DNA from: Strongylocentrotus droebachiensis
Lineage: Eukaryota > Echinodermata > Echinoidea > Camarodonta > Strongylocentrotidae
Direction: 5' to 3'
NCBI GenBank assembly: GCA_035222895.1
Contig: JAVYIG010001592.1
Coordinates: 124,001-188,000, forward strand
DNA: 64,000 bases
Shown: in pieces, positions 12,674-25,130 of the stretch
How the letters are laid out: each line of letters starts with the position of its first letter
Numbering within the stretch: the stretch's first letter is position 1
The notes under the pieces: generated by a model
What the model saw: the letters and a program-made list of their open reading frames with translations, nothing else
Told to the model about the DNA's origin: nothing
The model's database searches: none
Program-made: the position numbers and the translations under genes

Positions 12674-15600
12674 TCACCTCCTAAAGAAGGCATACTTTCT
12701 GGGCAGTCGACCTTCTTTGTGAAGCAGTCCAGCCTGGATGTCTGCATAGTCTGGTAGTTTAGAGAGGTCACCCAACGCAGCTACGGAGGGCTGGGACTGT
12801 AGCATCCTTCTCGCCACTCGCTTGATGTCTGCAGCTGTCACTTTCTCTGTAAATTTGAGAGAATATATCATTTAAACTTGTATATAGAGACCTGTACACT
12901 TATATATATATTTAATTTCCCCAACGCTATTCAACTAAAATTACCCAGATAGATCTTAAAATAGTCCAAGAAAATTTTGAAGAGAAAAGAGTATACTTTT
13001 TAGTATTCATCTTTGTCTCACCAATAAATTCTGAATTCAAACACGACTCTAAGTGCCACAATAAAGTGTGATCCTGATTGGTTGAGAGTCAAGTTGCATT
13101 CAAAATCAAATGCTTCTCTTTTGAAGAGAGAAAAGTATATTTTGTGTTTTCCTCTGTTTCTCACCAATAAGCTCCACATATTCCCTGGGATGTTTTCTGT
13201 TCCCGGTGGCAAGCACCTGTCGTCCGATGTCTTCAAAGACGACGGGTCTAGACTCTAGATTCATCATGAGCATGGATTGGAGCTGTCGCTTGGCTCTGCT
13301 CAGCTCCACCTGAAAAGTAATCAGAATGAGATTTGATTTTTTTTGTTTTTTTGTTAATTAACCTATCTGATTGAGAGAGTTAGTTGCGTCACTGGAAATT
13401 GTTTGTGGTTAGTCTATCACTTCATGAAGCCTCAATTAGTTCCCTCCCATTGAGATTGTATGTGGGAAGGAACTATTCAGAGTTCCTGATTACACACAAC
13501 CGCATAAATGTACACATGTCACTACTATCTCGCTCATTTCACAATAATTCAGTGTGCAATCAAGTTCATAAATATGTAGAGCAGTTTAAATTTCAGAAGG
13601 ACAATGTTCGAGCATGATTACTATCACATTTTAAAATCATGAAGATAGATTGAAGCTGCAGGTTTGCTCTGTTCAGCTCCACCTGATAATATATCAGGAT
13701 GCAAGTTTTAACCCTATAAGGGCTGGAGAGACGGGGGCACAATCCACCCCCCCCCCCCCCCCCCCCCCCATTTGCACCGCGAGCTTTCATGACTTTATCA
13801 CCTAGTCTTATGGGTCTTTTGATACCAAATTTATAAAATTTTCTATACAAATTTCTCCATTTGTTTTGTACACAATGCAGAATCGTTAATTCACGAATAT
13901 GTGAAATAGTGACTATTATAAGACGAGTTATTATAAGTCACAATGAGACGGACAATGTACTTAAAAACTCTGGTTCATTATCCTATTGTGACTTAACCTA
14001 CATGCAGTGCATATTCACTAATGCACTCGCAATCATGTATTATTTATTAGTCAATTAGCAATATTTCAAAAACTATTTGAGACACAGATATGAAACTTCA
14101 TGGGCTCACCTCTTCTACCGTTCCCGCCATGTACACAAATTCTCTCACAATGACCTCTAGAAGTTCTCGAACCTAGAAATAAAGTTTTAAACAATCATCA
14201 GAAACGAAACTGGGCACAACAAATTTTTGTCATTACTAGTTATCATATCAATCACAAAATTTGTGTTCATGGATTGGTAAAGAGCACTTTTAATATGATC
14301 AAATATATTTCTACTTGCACAGATACACCATCAATAAATGAAATAGTATTTATCATTTCTGTGACATCAGAGTAGAATAATTTGTATTCTTTTGCCAAAA
14401 TTCACTGATGATTGCATTTGCTTGAAGAAATATTTTCTCTATGTCAACAAACAAGTCACTGTCTCAAAGAATGCTGTTCAGATGCTGCTTTTGCAGACAG
14501 CTATATTTGGCGGCTCTATCCAAGGATACCTGCCAATATTATACAGGAAAAATAGAAGGAATCTCTCAAGGCAAAATTAAGAATGCGGTGTAATTTGCAT
14601 GCTTTTACACATAAGGTTTCTGGAGAGAAAAAAAGGAACCTAGGATTCTTTAACACTATTATGAACCTATATTATGGAGGCCTGAAAATAAGAATATTTT
14701 CATAAAAGAGGAGTGATTTGAGGTTATGCTACAGAACTCTTTTGGTTGTCTCAACTCTGTAACTTGCAAGAACTTGAGAGCGTACTTTAAAGGTCCAAGA
14801 AAGTGAGGCTGATATTCCATTGTTACATTGCTTACCATACTTGGATGACAGCTAGCCTGTATACAAAAGATGCCGCTATCCTCATAGCTGTAATGAACAG
14901 CAGCTGCAGAGTACATCCAATGGTACCTGTTCAGAACGTTGAGGTAGAGACGGGTGTACATCCCTTTGCCTGGACCCCCTGCTGAGAAGGAGCCTCCTCC
15001 ACCCATCAGCATGTTGAGGACTGCGAAGGAGATGAAGTCAGAGTCCTGGTGCCCACAGCTCTCCAGGGCCAGGATCACATGGGCTAGTTCAGGGATGGGC
15101 GTGCCGGGGGCAATGTTGGACATGTCCTTGTTGATCTGCAGAAGAAATGCAAGTATGATATGGCTTAAAGGTACTGTGTTCCATTTGCAGCCAACATCAA
15201 ACTCTGTAGAACTTTGGAGGAATTATGAATATGTCATATACGTCCCATCTGTGACATTTAAACATTTAACTAAAGTCGATTTGACAATTAATGGTCGTTA
15301 TTTTCCAAATAACAGACATATTCTTTAGGGAAAATGTTAATTTTAGCAGTTTTTTAGTACAGTACAAATGGAAGAGGAGCTTGCAAGATACACAACCTGT
15401 ATGACACAGAGATGCCAAGTTTAGTTGTGTTCAATTGATTGCACCTTAAAAAATTCATAACTTTCTTAACTGTCACTGAATCATTTTTTCTCATTTTTCT
15501 GCTTTTATTATTTAAATCAACTTAATAACAGGGTGGACTTCCCCTTTAACAACATGTTTTACATGAAGGGAAATTGCCCTTCTATTGCAACCTCTTGGTA

Positions 15601-18600
15601 GGTGAATTTAGTGATGTATACTTCAACCAATCACTCAGAAATTTGAAAGACTTGAAACATAAGAGAGAATACGTATCTCTAACTACTGCATCTGGAATCT
15701 TAGCTCCCACGGTACTTTGGTATATTAAATATTATTTTCAACATAATACAAGATTAATGACTGAAATATCATAGCTTTTACTGATAAAATTGATAAAATT
15801 TGTTATTGAATAAGAATGTAAATAAAACTAACAGGATTTGTCATATCCTATTTATATTTCTATGCTAACATTCAAATTTGCATAAAATTGCATTGAAGTG
15901 AAAATCAACCAGCAGGCTTATGGGATATCACTATGAATATGATGGACAAAGAAAGCGGACAAAATATACAGTTCCTCATTCTACCCTCAACAATTGCTGT
16001 GGTAGACAAAGGAACATCCCTTCACTGCTATTATGTAAAAATCTGTAGAACAGGTGTCACATGCATATTCACCTGTTCTACACATTTTTACATAATAGCA
16101 GTGAAGGGATGTTCCTTTTGTCTACCATAGCAATTGTTGAGGGTAGAATGAGGAACTGTATATTTTGTCCGTCATGTTCATAGTGTATAGTACTTTAGTT
16201 TATCATTCAAATGATCATGTAAGGGAGGGGGGGGGGGGGAGTATTATTCCCACTTACCTTTTGTATTCCTCCAAAGTATTGGGATATTGATTTATCAACC
16301 CTTCCACCCATCTCCTGAATCTCAGGGGTGCTCCATGTCGGTTTCGCATCGACGAAATATCGTTTGGCGAGGTCGACGAGGGCTTGGTGGTCCATGCCGA
16401 CCCCGGCCAGGACCATCCTCTCAGGGACCAGATAGTTGTTCATATATTGCATGAGGGTGGGGCGTCCTATAAGGGGAATGTTCTCGCTCGGGCATACCCT
16501 AGGCAGGCCCAATGTGTTGTTTTTATAGGCTGCCTGTTTTGAAGACAAAAATGGAAGGGGAGAAGTTGAGGATTAGGTCTGGATGCCCCTATTTTGTCCA
16601 GTCACACTAGAGATTGTGGAAAACTCACCACAGAGGCCTAAAAAAAAAAGAAGGTTGTATTGCCCTTTAGGTGCCAAAACATGGGGTCGGTCGGTCGGAA
16701 GTCTTTTTTTTCTTTTACTCCCTCTTTTCTTTTACTCCCTCTTTGGGCTGATATTTCTCAGTTTTGAATGCTTCAATACATTTTTTTCCTCTAAAAAACG
16801 GTAAAAAAAAATTAAAAAAATTAAAAAGCCGACCGTAGATTTCAAGATTTTTGGGTCGGTTGCAAAGGGCAATACAACATCTTTTTTTGTTAGGCCTAAT
16901 GGCTACTAATAATAATATTAGAGGTTTTCCTGTCCATTTTAACACCTTCTTTCATTCAACATCAATTTGTTTGTCATTCATATTCTCCCTGAAACTTTAT
17001 GATCTTGCACATCTCAAGGTCAATTTCAACTTTGGTCATTCATTTTCAAAATTTGTCCATTAAATTTTAACATTTTGCATCCAATTTTATAAGTTTGTCA
17101 TTGCTTTTATCAATTTTGTCATTTTGCAATCAGTTTCGTCAATGCACCATCAAATTCGTCACAAGTTCATTTACTATTATGGATACATGTTATGCTTTGT
17201 CCTTCCATTTCTACATGAATCTTGCTTTGTATACAGTATGTGGATGCATATTTATTTAGGTCTATGAATATTCATCTTTATCACTATCAGAATTGTGCAA
17301 GTGAATTCTTCATCTGTCTGTCTTTTATTCTTCTTGTTGACTATCCATTGATTGTTTCTGATCATATTGATTCCCAGTCTTGCCTTCAAAACAATGAAAT
17401 GTAATGTGGACACCAAGCCACCACTTCAGGGGATTCACACAAATAAGATATAGGTGTATATCGCTTTTATGAGAGGGAAAACTATATAACGCTTATGGAA
17501 ACAGGTATACCTGATATATCAAAAAACATATCAGGGGGGGGGGGGGGGTCACAAAGGTCCTAAGTTGGACTTAACAATTATGGAAAGCCGTTAGCACCTT
17601 TGAAAATATTTGGTAAAAGTTATTTTAAAAGGCATTAAATATTGATTCAAATCATTCATATTTTCTATTATCAAAGAGATTTCATGTTCTTGGTGTGGAA
17701 TATATTCTATAATGTCTAAGTCCAACTTAGAGTTAAGTACAACTTAGGATATTTGTGAAACACCTTCCTGGACTCTGCTTCATAAAACTTGTTATCAATT
17801 ACAAATGCTGAAATATTATGACAAATTAGCTCTCATCCAATAAGATGCCACGATTTCAGTAGATTATAACTTGTAACTTGTTATGGACAACAAGTTTTAT
17901 GAAACAGGGTTCAAGTTGTTTGTTCTGCTTACTGCATGTATAAGCTCTGTCATCATTATCTCTGGATCTGGAGCCATGTCCAGGGCTTCTAATTCAAATA
18001 ATATCGCCTGCCTGCTATCCTCAATCTACAATGGGTGAGACAAATTGTTCAATTCAATTCAATTCAAAAATGGTTTATTAAACAACATGGTTTGCAGTAA
18101 AAAGCTGAATTACACATGAATAAGATGAAATGCACATGAACAGGATAAAATTTAACATTAACATTCAAATTATATGGCAATATAAACAATTGATACAAAT
18201 TTGTTCAAACTACAATCATCAATGTAATTAATGATATAAAATACATTGCTAAGAATCTGAAAAAGTTATATACAAATATTATCAATAAAATTGACAACTT
18301 ATATGAAATTAAAATTAATTGATTAGACCAATTACTCCATGAATTAAAATTGTGAGACTGGTACCTGTGATTCAAAGCAATAAAAACATGAAATTGATGC
18401 AGGGGGGATAAGAAATAGGAAGAGCCAAGTCTTCAGTCAGTGAGCAACCCAAGTCCCCTTCTAGAACCACTAACTGCTTCTAACCAGTATACATGTGTAC
18501 AAGAACCTGTGACCCAAAATTACTACTTCAGGAGCATGCCTGACCTGGCTAGCTAGATCCAAGATAGGTGAAAGACAATTGTAAATTGACCACATGCTTT

Positions 18601-20814
18601 CCTTTATTTATGCAAATTTGCCTTTTGAAATGCGAAACAATTTGCTAATCAACCTGACAAGTAATTTGATTAATGTTGTGACACAATTTTTTTTCAAAGC
18701 TCCACTGTACTACTTGTAGCTACTTGCTGCCTCTATATCGGTGACCATTGGTCCCCCATGATCCTCTTTTTCTTATGTTAACTGACAGCTGATTTGATGA
18801 GATAACCACCTGTCAAGTGACCTTGCAGTGTGGTCTAATCCCTCCTGTAAACTAGTACAGATGAGCTTTAAGAGGTCGTATTACCACGTACATTAGTTGT
18901 AGCTCAGTATTTAACAGGATAAGTTATAAAGAACATTTGAATATGAGTAATATTATAATCACTTACTTCTGTGTCTGAGAGCTTTGGTTTGAAAACAACC
19001 TCTGATAGCAAGTGAATCACATCTTCTAAACCACCTCTATTTGCAGATACCCCATATACCAGTGTGTCCCTGAGAAAATATCAAAGAAAATCACAAAATT
19101 TATAATACAAGTGTGTATGTACTAACATAGCAACTCTGTTGCTCTTCAAAAACAATACATTTAAAACTGATAGTGAATGTAGCTTAGACTGTAAGTGGCT
19201 TGATGGTAGAGTTGCTGTACCATGAAGCAGTAAGTTTTCAGACAATGGAATTAAAACCATAGTACGCACATGAAAAGCAGGCTTCTTCAATTTTAAGTCA
19301 AATATTTTTGTCCTCGATGATCTAAATGCATGTCTTAAAGGATTACATAAAATGTTGCTCCGACATATGCTCAAGTTATGCGTTTAAAGATACATGATTG
19401 GTTTTAGGGTTGCAATCTGGAGTTTTAGATTCCGCTTAGGGTTAGTGATAGGCTGGGTATAGCGCTTGGTCCAGCATTGAAGTTAAGTATTAGGTTACAG
19501 TAGCGTTGGATATTGAATGTAGAGCAATTGTCAAAGCATGTGTTGTACAACCTAGAAAATAGAATTTAAATTTGAGACGAACATTGCAATTTTGTCATGA
19601 TGAAAAGCTAATTTTAGTCCTAAGGAATATCATTTTCCTTATTTTGGAAAGAGTTTTATACTTTACCTTGATGCTTGGCAATCACATATTCCACCATGTT
19701 CTTCTAACGATTGAAGGATTTCATCTCTACTTTCAAACTTCTCTGTTTCCTGTACAAGTAAAACAGAAGTCAGTTTTTATTTCATAGTGGTTGTCAAGGA
19801 AGTCGAGGATGACCGTTGCATTACAGATTATATCAACAAGGTGAAGTAAATTTAAAAAAATATATAAAAAATCCCCAGTTTCTTATAGATGGTGACGTAC
19901 AAACCAAATCTGGGCCTTGACTTATAAACAGTTGTGATTAATCGCAACTTATTTTGTTATCAATTGCAACTATGTACATACAAGATAGAAGACTTGCGAT
20001 TGATTTGGATCAACAACTCTTTATAAGAAAAAACAAAGAATAGCTGTTTGGTTCTGTTTTGGTACAATAGAGGGAACATAATAAACACTCACTGTTAAAA
20101 CATGTAAAATTCTTTTTATCTTTAATTTGTAACTTTTGTTTTTGTTGCTAGCTCTTTGGTAGACCAAACTGTTTGCCAGGATATGCTACCATGTACATGT
20201 ACAATGTGAAAGCATTAACATAGATTCTATCAAAAAAGGAACGAAAATTCAACAAATTCATGATAAATAACAGAAAGGGGAATAGTCATTTCATATCTCT
20301 ATGGAAGTGCAAACGGGTAAAAAGTTTGAAGTTTATGCTTATGCTTGATGGACAACATGAACATGTTAAAATACCATTGAAAAAGCAGGGATGTCAGACT
20401 TACCCCAAATGCTGTCTTCTCCATAAAATGTGCAATACCTTTTGGATAACCTATTTCATGTCTTGATCCAGAATTCACCAAGACTGTAAAACACACAACA
20501 AAACAGATGCCATTTTGTAATAAAAACTGCTTATAAAAAATGCTGAAAGGAATTCTGGAATTACATAATTAAAAACTTAAAGCCTATCTGCACTAAAACA
20601 AGAGAAAAAGGCATGCCCCAATAATGTATGTGACCTATCATCCCGGCCCCAGCTCATACTAGTGAATAGAAGCCAAAAAATACAAACATAAAGGAAACAT
20701 TTGTACAAGCAGGATTCATGCTCTTCTTAACTGAATTTCAATACATTGATAAACATACCGTATTTGCCGGCAATAAGGCAGCAGCGCCGTATAGGCCGCA
20801 CCCCCGATTTTGAC

Positions 20815-20848
<34 letters not shown>

Positions 20849-23800
20849 TCAAAGTCAGGATTTGATCTCTTGTGTTGATTTGACTAAAATCACCGCCTTA
20901 CACCGCTCGGCCATCACACACTCATGCTAGCCTATGTAGTTTTTTGTGATGTATACATTGTGCCTCTCTCTCGTGTATTGAAATGGATTCAAAATAGCGA
21001 CTTCGCGTGCTGGATACTTCGCGGCAGCTCGGTTAAACAGGCCCTTCTTTTACTTTTGCAATGCATTGGCACGAACTTAGATCAAGATCTATCGGCAGAT
21101 GTTGTTTTTGGAAGTTTATTTTCGTCTTCATGTCAACAATGCAAGATAAAATTGTCGGTAAGATGTGTGGAAATGTGTAGTTATTGTACCGTTCGTAGAT
21201 CTAGTCCCATATGTGCAAATTCGTGCTGGTTTTGACTAACTTTTTTTTTTTTTTACTCTTTCGTCACATGGCCGCACCCCAATTTTTTGATATTTTCTCT
21301 TCCAAAAATACTGCGGCCTTTACGCCGGCAAATACGGTACTGCAAAGAACTTGCAAATCAACTGTTTAGAGCAACAACGGCAATAACTCTTATACTTTAA
21401 CACTAAGGTAAAGCCTATTTGGCTTTGAATTAATTTTTATGTAAACTTATATTTCATCAACTTGTCTATCCTCAACCCATTTTTCAAAACATCTTACATG
21501 ACACTTACCTCCAACTGTACAGAACTGGCCAAACTTGTTCATGGATGCAACTCTCAGCCCATTGTCTAATGTTGTAATGTCAGTGTGCACCACATCATGT
21601 GAAACAGCAGCGTATACGGGTTGTGGAATCCCGGGAAGGGGTTGGGTCAGTGGGACGCCCTCTACAGGGGACGCACGGCCAGCACTGCAGTACTGCCTCT
21701 GACATAGTAGCGATGATTTTCTTGGTCTAGATGAAGAACAAAAGCTCATAAACTTAATCTACGTAATGATTCTAATGAATGTTAATGTTTGCTATACTAC
21801 ATGTAATACATTTCTCTCTTAAAATATTGGGTTGCACTTATTATCATAGCCCATCAATAAGTTGAATAGTACCAGATTATTCAAAACAGATACCAAGATC
21901 TTTCAGGAGAAGACAGAATATATATGGAAACATTTTGAAAAATTGGATAGGCAATATCAGGGCTTAATTCATTCCATGCAATGGCCACATACTAATTTGC
22001 AGTGGTGCCTTTCTTACTGCATCAGCGTCCCTCCAGGCTCCAGAGATTCTGAATGTTCAGTCCACTTCACGAAGTCTTTAGCCACCATCAGCCTTTGACC
22101 ACTCCAGCAAAGCATAGAGAATCAATGCTAATGCGTATTGACCTCTAGCACTACACTACATGTTAATAGGCAGCAATTGAATACATGAATAGTCAATACA
22201 CTCATAACACACAGATGCACACAATCATGCTGATGCGGCTGATCGGCAAGTTTGACAGTGTACTCACAATTTGAATTTTTAAATTATTCTTTCTAACATC
22301 AGAAAGTTGAAAAAATTGTAAAATTTTAATGCTATTTAGGTGTCATCAATCGTCACTAAAGTACCGATTTTGAGTGAGATCAGTTGAGTTTTGTACAGTG
22401 GTGTTTGAAATGTTGAGAATCAATAGCACAGCTTTTAATACACAGCCAGGATAGCAATGCACCTACATGTATGTGTGCCTCTGACCATCATATCATCTAT
22501 TCCAATTTATGTAACTCACTGAACAACTAAGGCGGTGTGCTCTTCAAAACTATTATCATTCAAGACCTCTGTATATTTCTAGTATATCCAGTAATAAAGT
22601 ACAAGAGTAATACAAGTTAATAAAGTAATGCCTAAATTTATAAAAGTCAAGGGCTTAGTATGAAAACTACACAATGAAGTTTATTTAGATAGAAAAGTCT
22701 AATGCAAAGGTTCCTGCAAGTTAAATCGTTTACATATGCCTTTAAAATACATCCCACATCATAGCACACATAGGTGCATTACTATCCTGGCTGTGTAGTA
22801 AAAGCTGTGCATTTGATTCTCAACATTTCAAACACCACTGTACAAAACTCAACCGATTTCACTCAAAATCGGTACTTTAGTGACAATTGATGACACCTAA
22901 ATAGCAGTAAAATACATTTTTTTAAACTTACTGATGTTTAAAAGGAATAATTTAAAAATTCAAATTGTAAGTCTAGTGTCAAATTTGCCGATCAGCCCAA
23001 TCGGTCCTATTATGTGCAGTCTATGTTGTTGTTGTTGTTGGTAATAGTTTAATGGCGTTCATTCAGTATTGAATATATACGCCATATCTTCAATTTTATA
23101 AGAAAATCAGTTATACATAAGAAAACTGAGAATAAAGATTTGTAATGATATAATTAATTAATCAGTAACGCAATTTCTTAGGAGTCTCTGGATGGTTTGC
23201 AACTTAGTGTTTCTGCTTTTTTAAAAGTTTAATCTGGTCAGCCCGGTTTCGATTGCATGGAAAACTAGCTTTGCCCGATTTAAACAGGCTTTTCGGCTAC
23301 TCGGCGTGCGTGCGTGCAGTCTATGTAATATTGTGTGGTGTGTATATTTGTGTCGGTCTATAGACTTTCTAATACCTGCCTCACAGCAAGTATGCAGTGC
23401 TAGAGGTCAATACGCATTAGCGTTGACTCTCTATGCTTTGCTGGAGTGCATCATAGTGCCTCAGCTCGGGGACAATGCAGCATTTACCAGCTCTCCTTCT
23501 CCTCTTCTTCTCCACTAGCCACTCCAGCAAAGCATAGAGAGTCAATGCGTATTGACCTCTAGCACTGCATGCTTGCTGTGAGGCGGGTATTATTATACCT
23601 ATACACAAATATACACACCACACAATATTGCATAGACTGTACACAATCATGTCGATGCAGCTGTAAGCAGAGTTTGACACTAGACTCACAATTTGAATTT
23701 TTAAATTATTCTTTTTAACATCAGTAAGTTAACAAAAATGTATTTTACTGCCATTTAGGTGTCATCAATTGTCACTAAAGTACCGATTTTGAGTGAAATC

Positions 23801-24621
23801 AGTTGAGTTTTGTACAGTGGTGTTTGAAATGTTGAGAATCAAAAGCACAGCTTTTACTACACAGCCAGGATAGTGATGCTCCTATGTGTGTTCTTCTCCT
23901 TCTGCTTCTCCATATTCTTCTTCCTCCTTTTCTTATCCTTCTTTTTCTTCTGCTTATTCTTCCTCTTCCTTTTCTTAATCTTATCATTCTTCTACCCAGT
24001 CTTTTCCTTTTCTTCTCCTTCTCCTCCTCCTCCTCATTCTTCTTCCCCTCCTCCTCTTGACGAGCTGTCTTTTCCTATGTGTATACTAATACTATACATT
24101 CATTACATTGTGTGTGCATTATATCTGACAGCGCCGTGTCGCAGCTGAAGTCAAATTCACTCAAAATTCAAAATGTTACAGATCCTTGATTGAAGTTGAA
24201 CGATTCCAGCTCCACATCAAATGAAACAAAACGCAGAGTAGATAATTCATTCAGGATTACTGAGGCAACCCTCGTACACAAACAGAAAAAAAGTAAACAT
24301 AGGGCAAAAGAGAAGGGAATGATCATTCAAAGAAAAGGAAAAGCACCCACTCGATCTACACAGAAATAAATAGATGGGGCCATACAAAGGCAAAATCCAT
24401 TCACACAGCACGCAAGAAAAAAAAGAACTGCCATAAATACTGGAGCTCTTACTACTGATTCTAGAGTAATTTTTGATCATATTTTGTACTTAATGGCAAT
24501 AAGTATATCATATAAATGAATGAAACGCATACCTATTCCAAAATGAGCCTGAATGTTGATATTTCGTAAACTTTTGGGCAATCCGCCGAGAAACACTAAG
24601 TCGAGAAACCCGTGAAGCCAT
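12674..24621 (-). CDS. PMPCA: Mitochondrial processing peptidase subunit alpha, complete 11-exon gene
   Basis: This subunit recognises presequences in the matrix peptidase that removes targeting peptides from imported proteins; the beta subunit carries the zinc. Coding exons on the minus strand: 24621-24533, 21726-21509, 20483-20404, 19749-19667, 19069-18967, 18025-17933, 16533-16258, 15135-14836, 14172-14110, 13309-13165, 12846-12674. All have AG/GT borders and compatible phases, giving 1,623 nt and 540 residues (human about 525). Residues 1-29, starting [13 protein letters not shown], are Arg/Ser-rich without acidic residues, as in a mitochondrial presequence. Residues 121-125 read HFMEK, the degenerate form of the beta subunit's HxxEH. 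Residues 359-372 are the glycine-rich loop [14 protein letters not shown], and the C-terminal domain ends [11 protein letters not shown]. Family assignment is very secure. Introns hold many inserted repeats. Confidence 0.96.
13016..13027 (-). pseudogene. Duplicated 5' splice-site relic of PMPCA exon 10
   Basis: The 12 bp around the authentic exon 10 donor (13,160-13,171) recur here exactly, and similarity continues to about 12,976 ('tttgaagaga', 'agtata'). The would-be exon upstream lacks conserved PMPCA residues, so this is a decoy or dead donor 144 bp inside the following intron. Confidence 0.6.
13637..13682 (-). pseudogene. Relic of the 5' end of PMPCA exon 10
   Basis: On the minus strand a 'tatcag' acceptor is followed by sequence encoding [16 protein letters not shown], which aligns with [16 protein letters not shown] at the start of the true exon 10 (13,309). 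After about 16 codons the similarity is lost and no donor is found, so it cannot serve as an exon. It is best read as a tandem exon duplication that has decayed. Confidence 0.8.
15170..15545. mobile_element. TTAA-flanked short element in PMPCA intron 7
   Basis: TTAA occurs exactly at both borders (15,166-15,169 and 15,546-15,549). The ends AGGTACTGTGTTCC and, reversed, AGGGGAAGTCCACC are only weakly inverted. The organisation resembles 53,768-54,344, suggesting a piggyBac-like TTAA target, but the short imperfect termini keep this tentative. Confidence 0.5.
15929..16185. mobile_element. Near-perfect fold-back element
   Basis: Two arms of about 120 bp are reverse complements, running from 'cactatgaa' to 'ttcatagtg' with a loop of only a few bases near 16,058. 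The left arm has one extra 13-bp tandem copy of 'ggacaaagaaagc'. TA(T) flanks both ends. The arms are so similar that a long hairpin would form in transcripts or single strands; it lies in PMPCA intron 7 (between exons 7 and 8). Confidence 0.85.
16905..17175. repeat. Dispersed repeat with 'tttggtcattcattt' core, copy 2
   Basis: Matches 8,101-8,400 in the same orientation through 'aggttttcctg', 'actttggtcattcattt' and 'ttttgcatccaatttta', followed by repeated 'tttgtcatt' words. It lies in PMPCA intron 6. Confidence 0.6.
17549..17758. mobile_element. Short inverted-repeat element next to a poly-G run
   Basis: The left end 'tcacaaaggtcctaagttgg' pairs with the right end 'ccaacttag...caacttaggatatttgtga' in inverted orientation. 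A run of G lies just left of it (17,535-17,548). No coding content. Confidence 0.6.
17772..17911. mobile_element. Short inverted-repeat element, 'ttcataaaacttgt' termini
   Basis: The left end 'tgcttcataaaacttgttat' pairs with the right end 'acaagttttatgaaaca'. The right terminus stops about 20 bp short of PMPCA exon 6's donor (17,933), so the insertion abuts the splice site without disturbing it. Confidence 0.65.
20757..21338. mobile_element. TA-flanked inverted-repeat element, 'CCGTATTTGCCGGC' termini
   Basis: The 14-bp terminus CCGTATTTGCCGGC is present in perfect inverted form at both ends with TA outside each (20,756 and 21,338 region), as in Tc1/mariner- or pogo-type target choice. Subterminal sequence is partly inverted too ('ggccgcaccc' against 'ggccgcacccc' in opposite order). 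A poly-A run near 20,818-20,845 and a poly-T run near 21,240 lie inside. It sits in PMPCA intron 2; a second copy is cut by the window start. Confidence 0.75.
22099..22478 (+). repeat. Dispersed repeat family, copy B
   Basis: Closely matches copy A at 2,287-2,656 along its full length, including 'aggcagcaattgaatacatg' and 'gatgcggctgatcggcaa'. It lies in PMPCA intron 1, 287 bp upstream of inverted copy C. Confidence 0.85.
22765..23448 (-). repeat. Dispersed repeat family, copy C (inverted, interrupted)
   Basis: This is the same family in opposite orientation, starting 'cacacataggtgcattac' and ending 'tttgctggagtg'. It is split by the insertion at 23,027-23,313. With copy D it shares an extra segment ('cctcacagcaagtatgcagt' with 'acaatattg') absent from copies A and B, so C and D form a subfamily. 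Confidence 0.85.
23027..23313 (-). mobile_element. SINE-like retroposon with CAA tail and 13-bp target duplication
   Basis: The 287-bp insert is bordered by perfect 13-bp direct repeats, 'gtgcagtctatgt', at 23,014-23,026 and 23,314-23,326. On the minus strand it ends in a CAA-repeat tail, as expected for target-primed retroposition. It splits repeat copy C, so it is younger than that copy. No clear polymerase III promoter boxes were seen, so 'SINE-like' describes only its size, tail and target duplication. Confidence 0.75.
23520..23890 (+). repeat. Dispersed repeat family, copy D
   Basis: Plus-strand copy separated from inverted copy C by only 71 bp, so C and D form a large hairpin-like inverted repeat. 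Immediately right of it lies a pyrimidine-rich block (about 23,890-24,060) dominated by C and T. Confidence 0.85.
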
Positions 24622-24789
24622 GATGCAATGCAATGCTTTTCAGCCCTTTAAATGTGGCTATTTGTAAAAGAAATTGGGCTTTACAAAGGAAGTCAGTATA
24701 TTCGAAATTGTACATAGTGGCGGTATCAGCTTTTAATTTGGCTTGGAGAGCATAGATTTAACCGCATAACAGGGATGCAATTAAAGAAG

Positions 24790-25130
24790 GTTTTTGTGTG
24801 TGGGGGGGGGGGGGGGGGGGGGGGGCGAGGGGCCAGCGATAGACCTGTACAGCCACTACCAGGAGCGGATCCAGGGGGCCCGGGTCCCCCTTCCCTGGCC
24901 CCCCAAACAAACATTTTTTTTGTTCAAAGTTGGGAGGGGGGGGGGGGCCGGTTGATTAAAAAAAAAAATTAAACAAGCTCCATACCCCCCCCCCTCCTCA
25001 ATTTTTGTTTTGCTCAAAGGGGGGAGGGGTGTGCTCACCACAACCCCCCCCCCCCCCCCCCCCATTGAGCGAAATATCGGTCGGCGCGCGATTTTCATTT
25101 TTTTTTTGGGGGGGGGGGGGTCAAAAGGAG
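24790..25130. mobile_element. Degraded G/C-run element, hAT-like left end
   Basis: The word 'caggagcggatccaggggg' at 24,860 resembles the left terminus of the intact hAT-type element at 37,095. No matching right terminus was found before 25,130. The stretch holds four or more long G or C runs (near 24,801, 24,936, 25,046 and 25,110), so it is probably a nested or truncated copy. It lies 170-510 bp upstream of the PMPCA start codon. Confidence 0.5.

Noticed and set aside
13593-13850. An 85-codon minus-strand gene with a glycine run
   Set aside because: The glycine run is a poly-C tract read backwards; the only meaningful part is the PMPCA exon 10 relic.
20404-20483. Loss of the zinc motif (HFMEK) as an inactivating mutation
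   Set aside because: The alpha subunit normally lacks the complete HxxEH; human PMPCA has HFLEK at this site, so this is expected.
24726-25098. Proline- and glycine-rich open frames upstream of PMPCA
   Set aside because: They are translations of poly-G and poly-C runs in a degraded transposable element.
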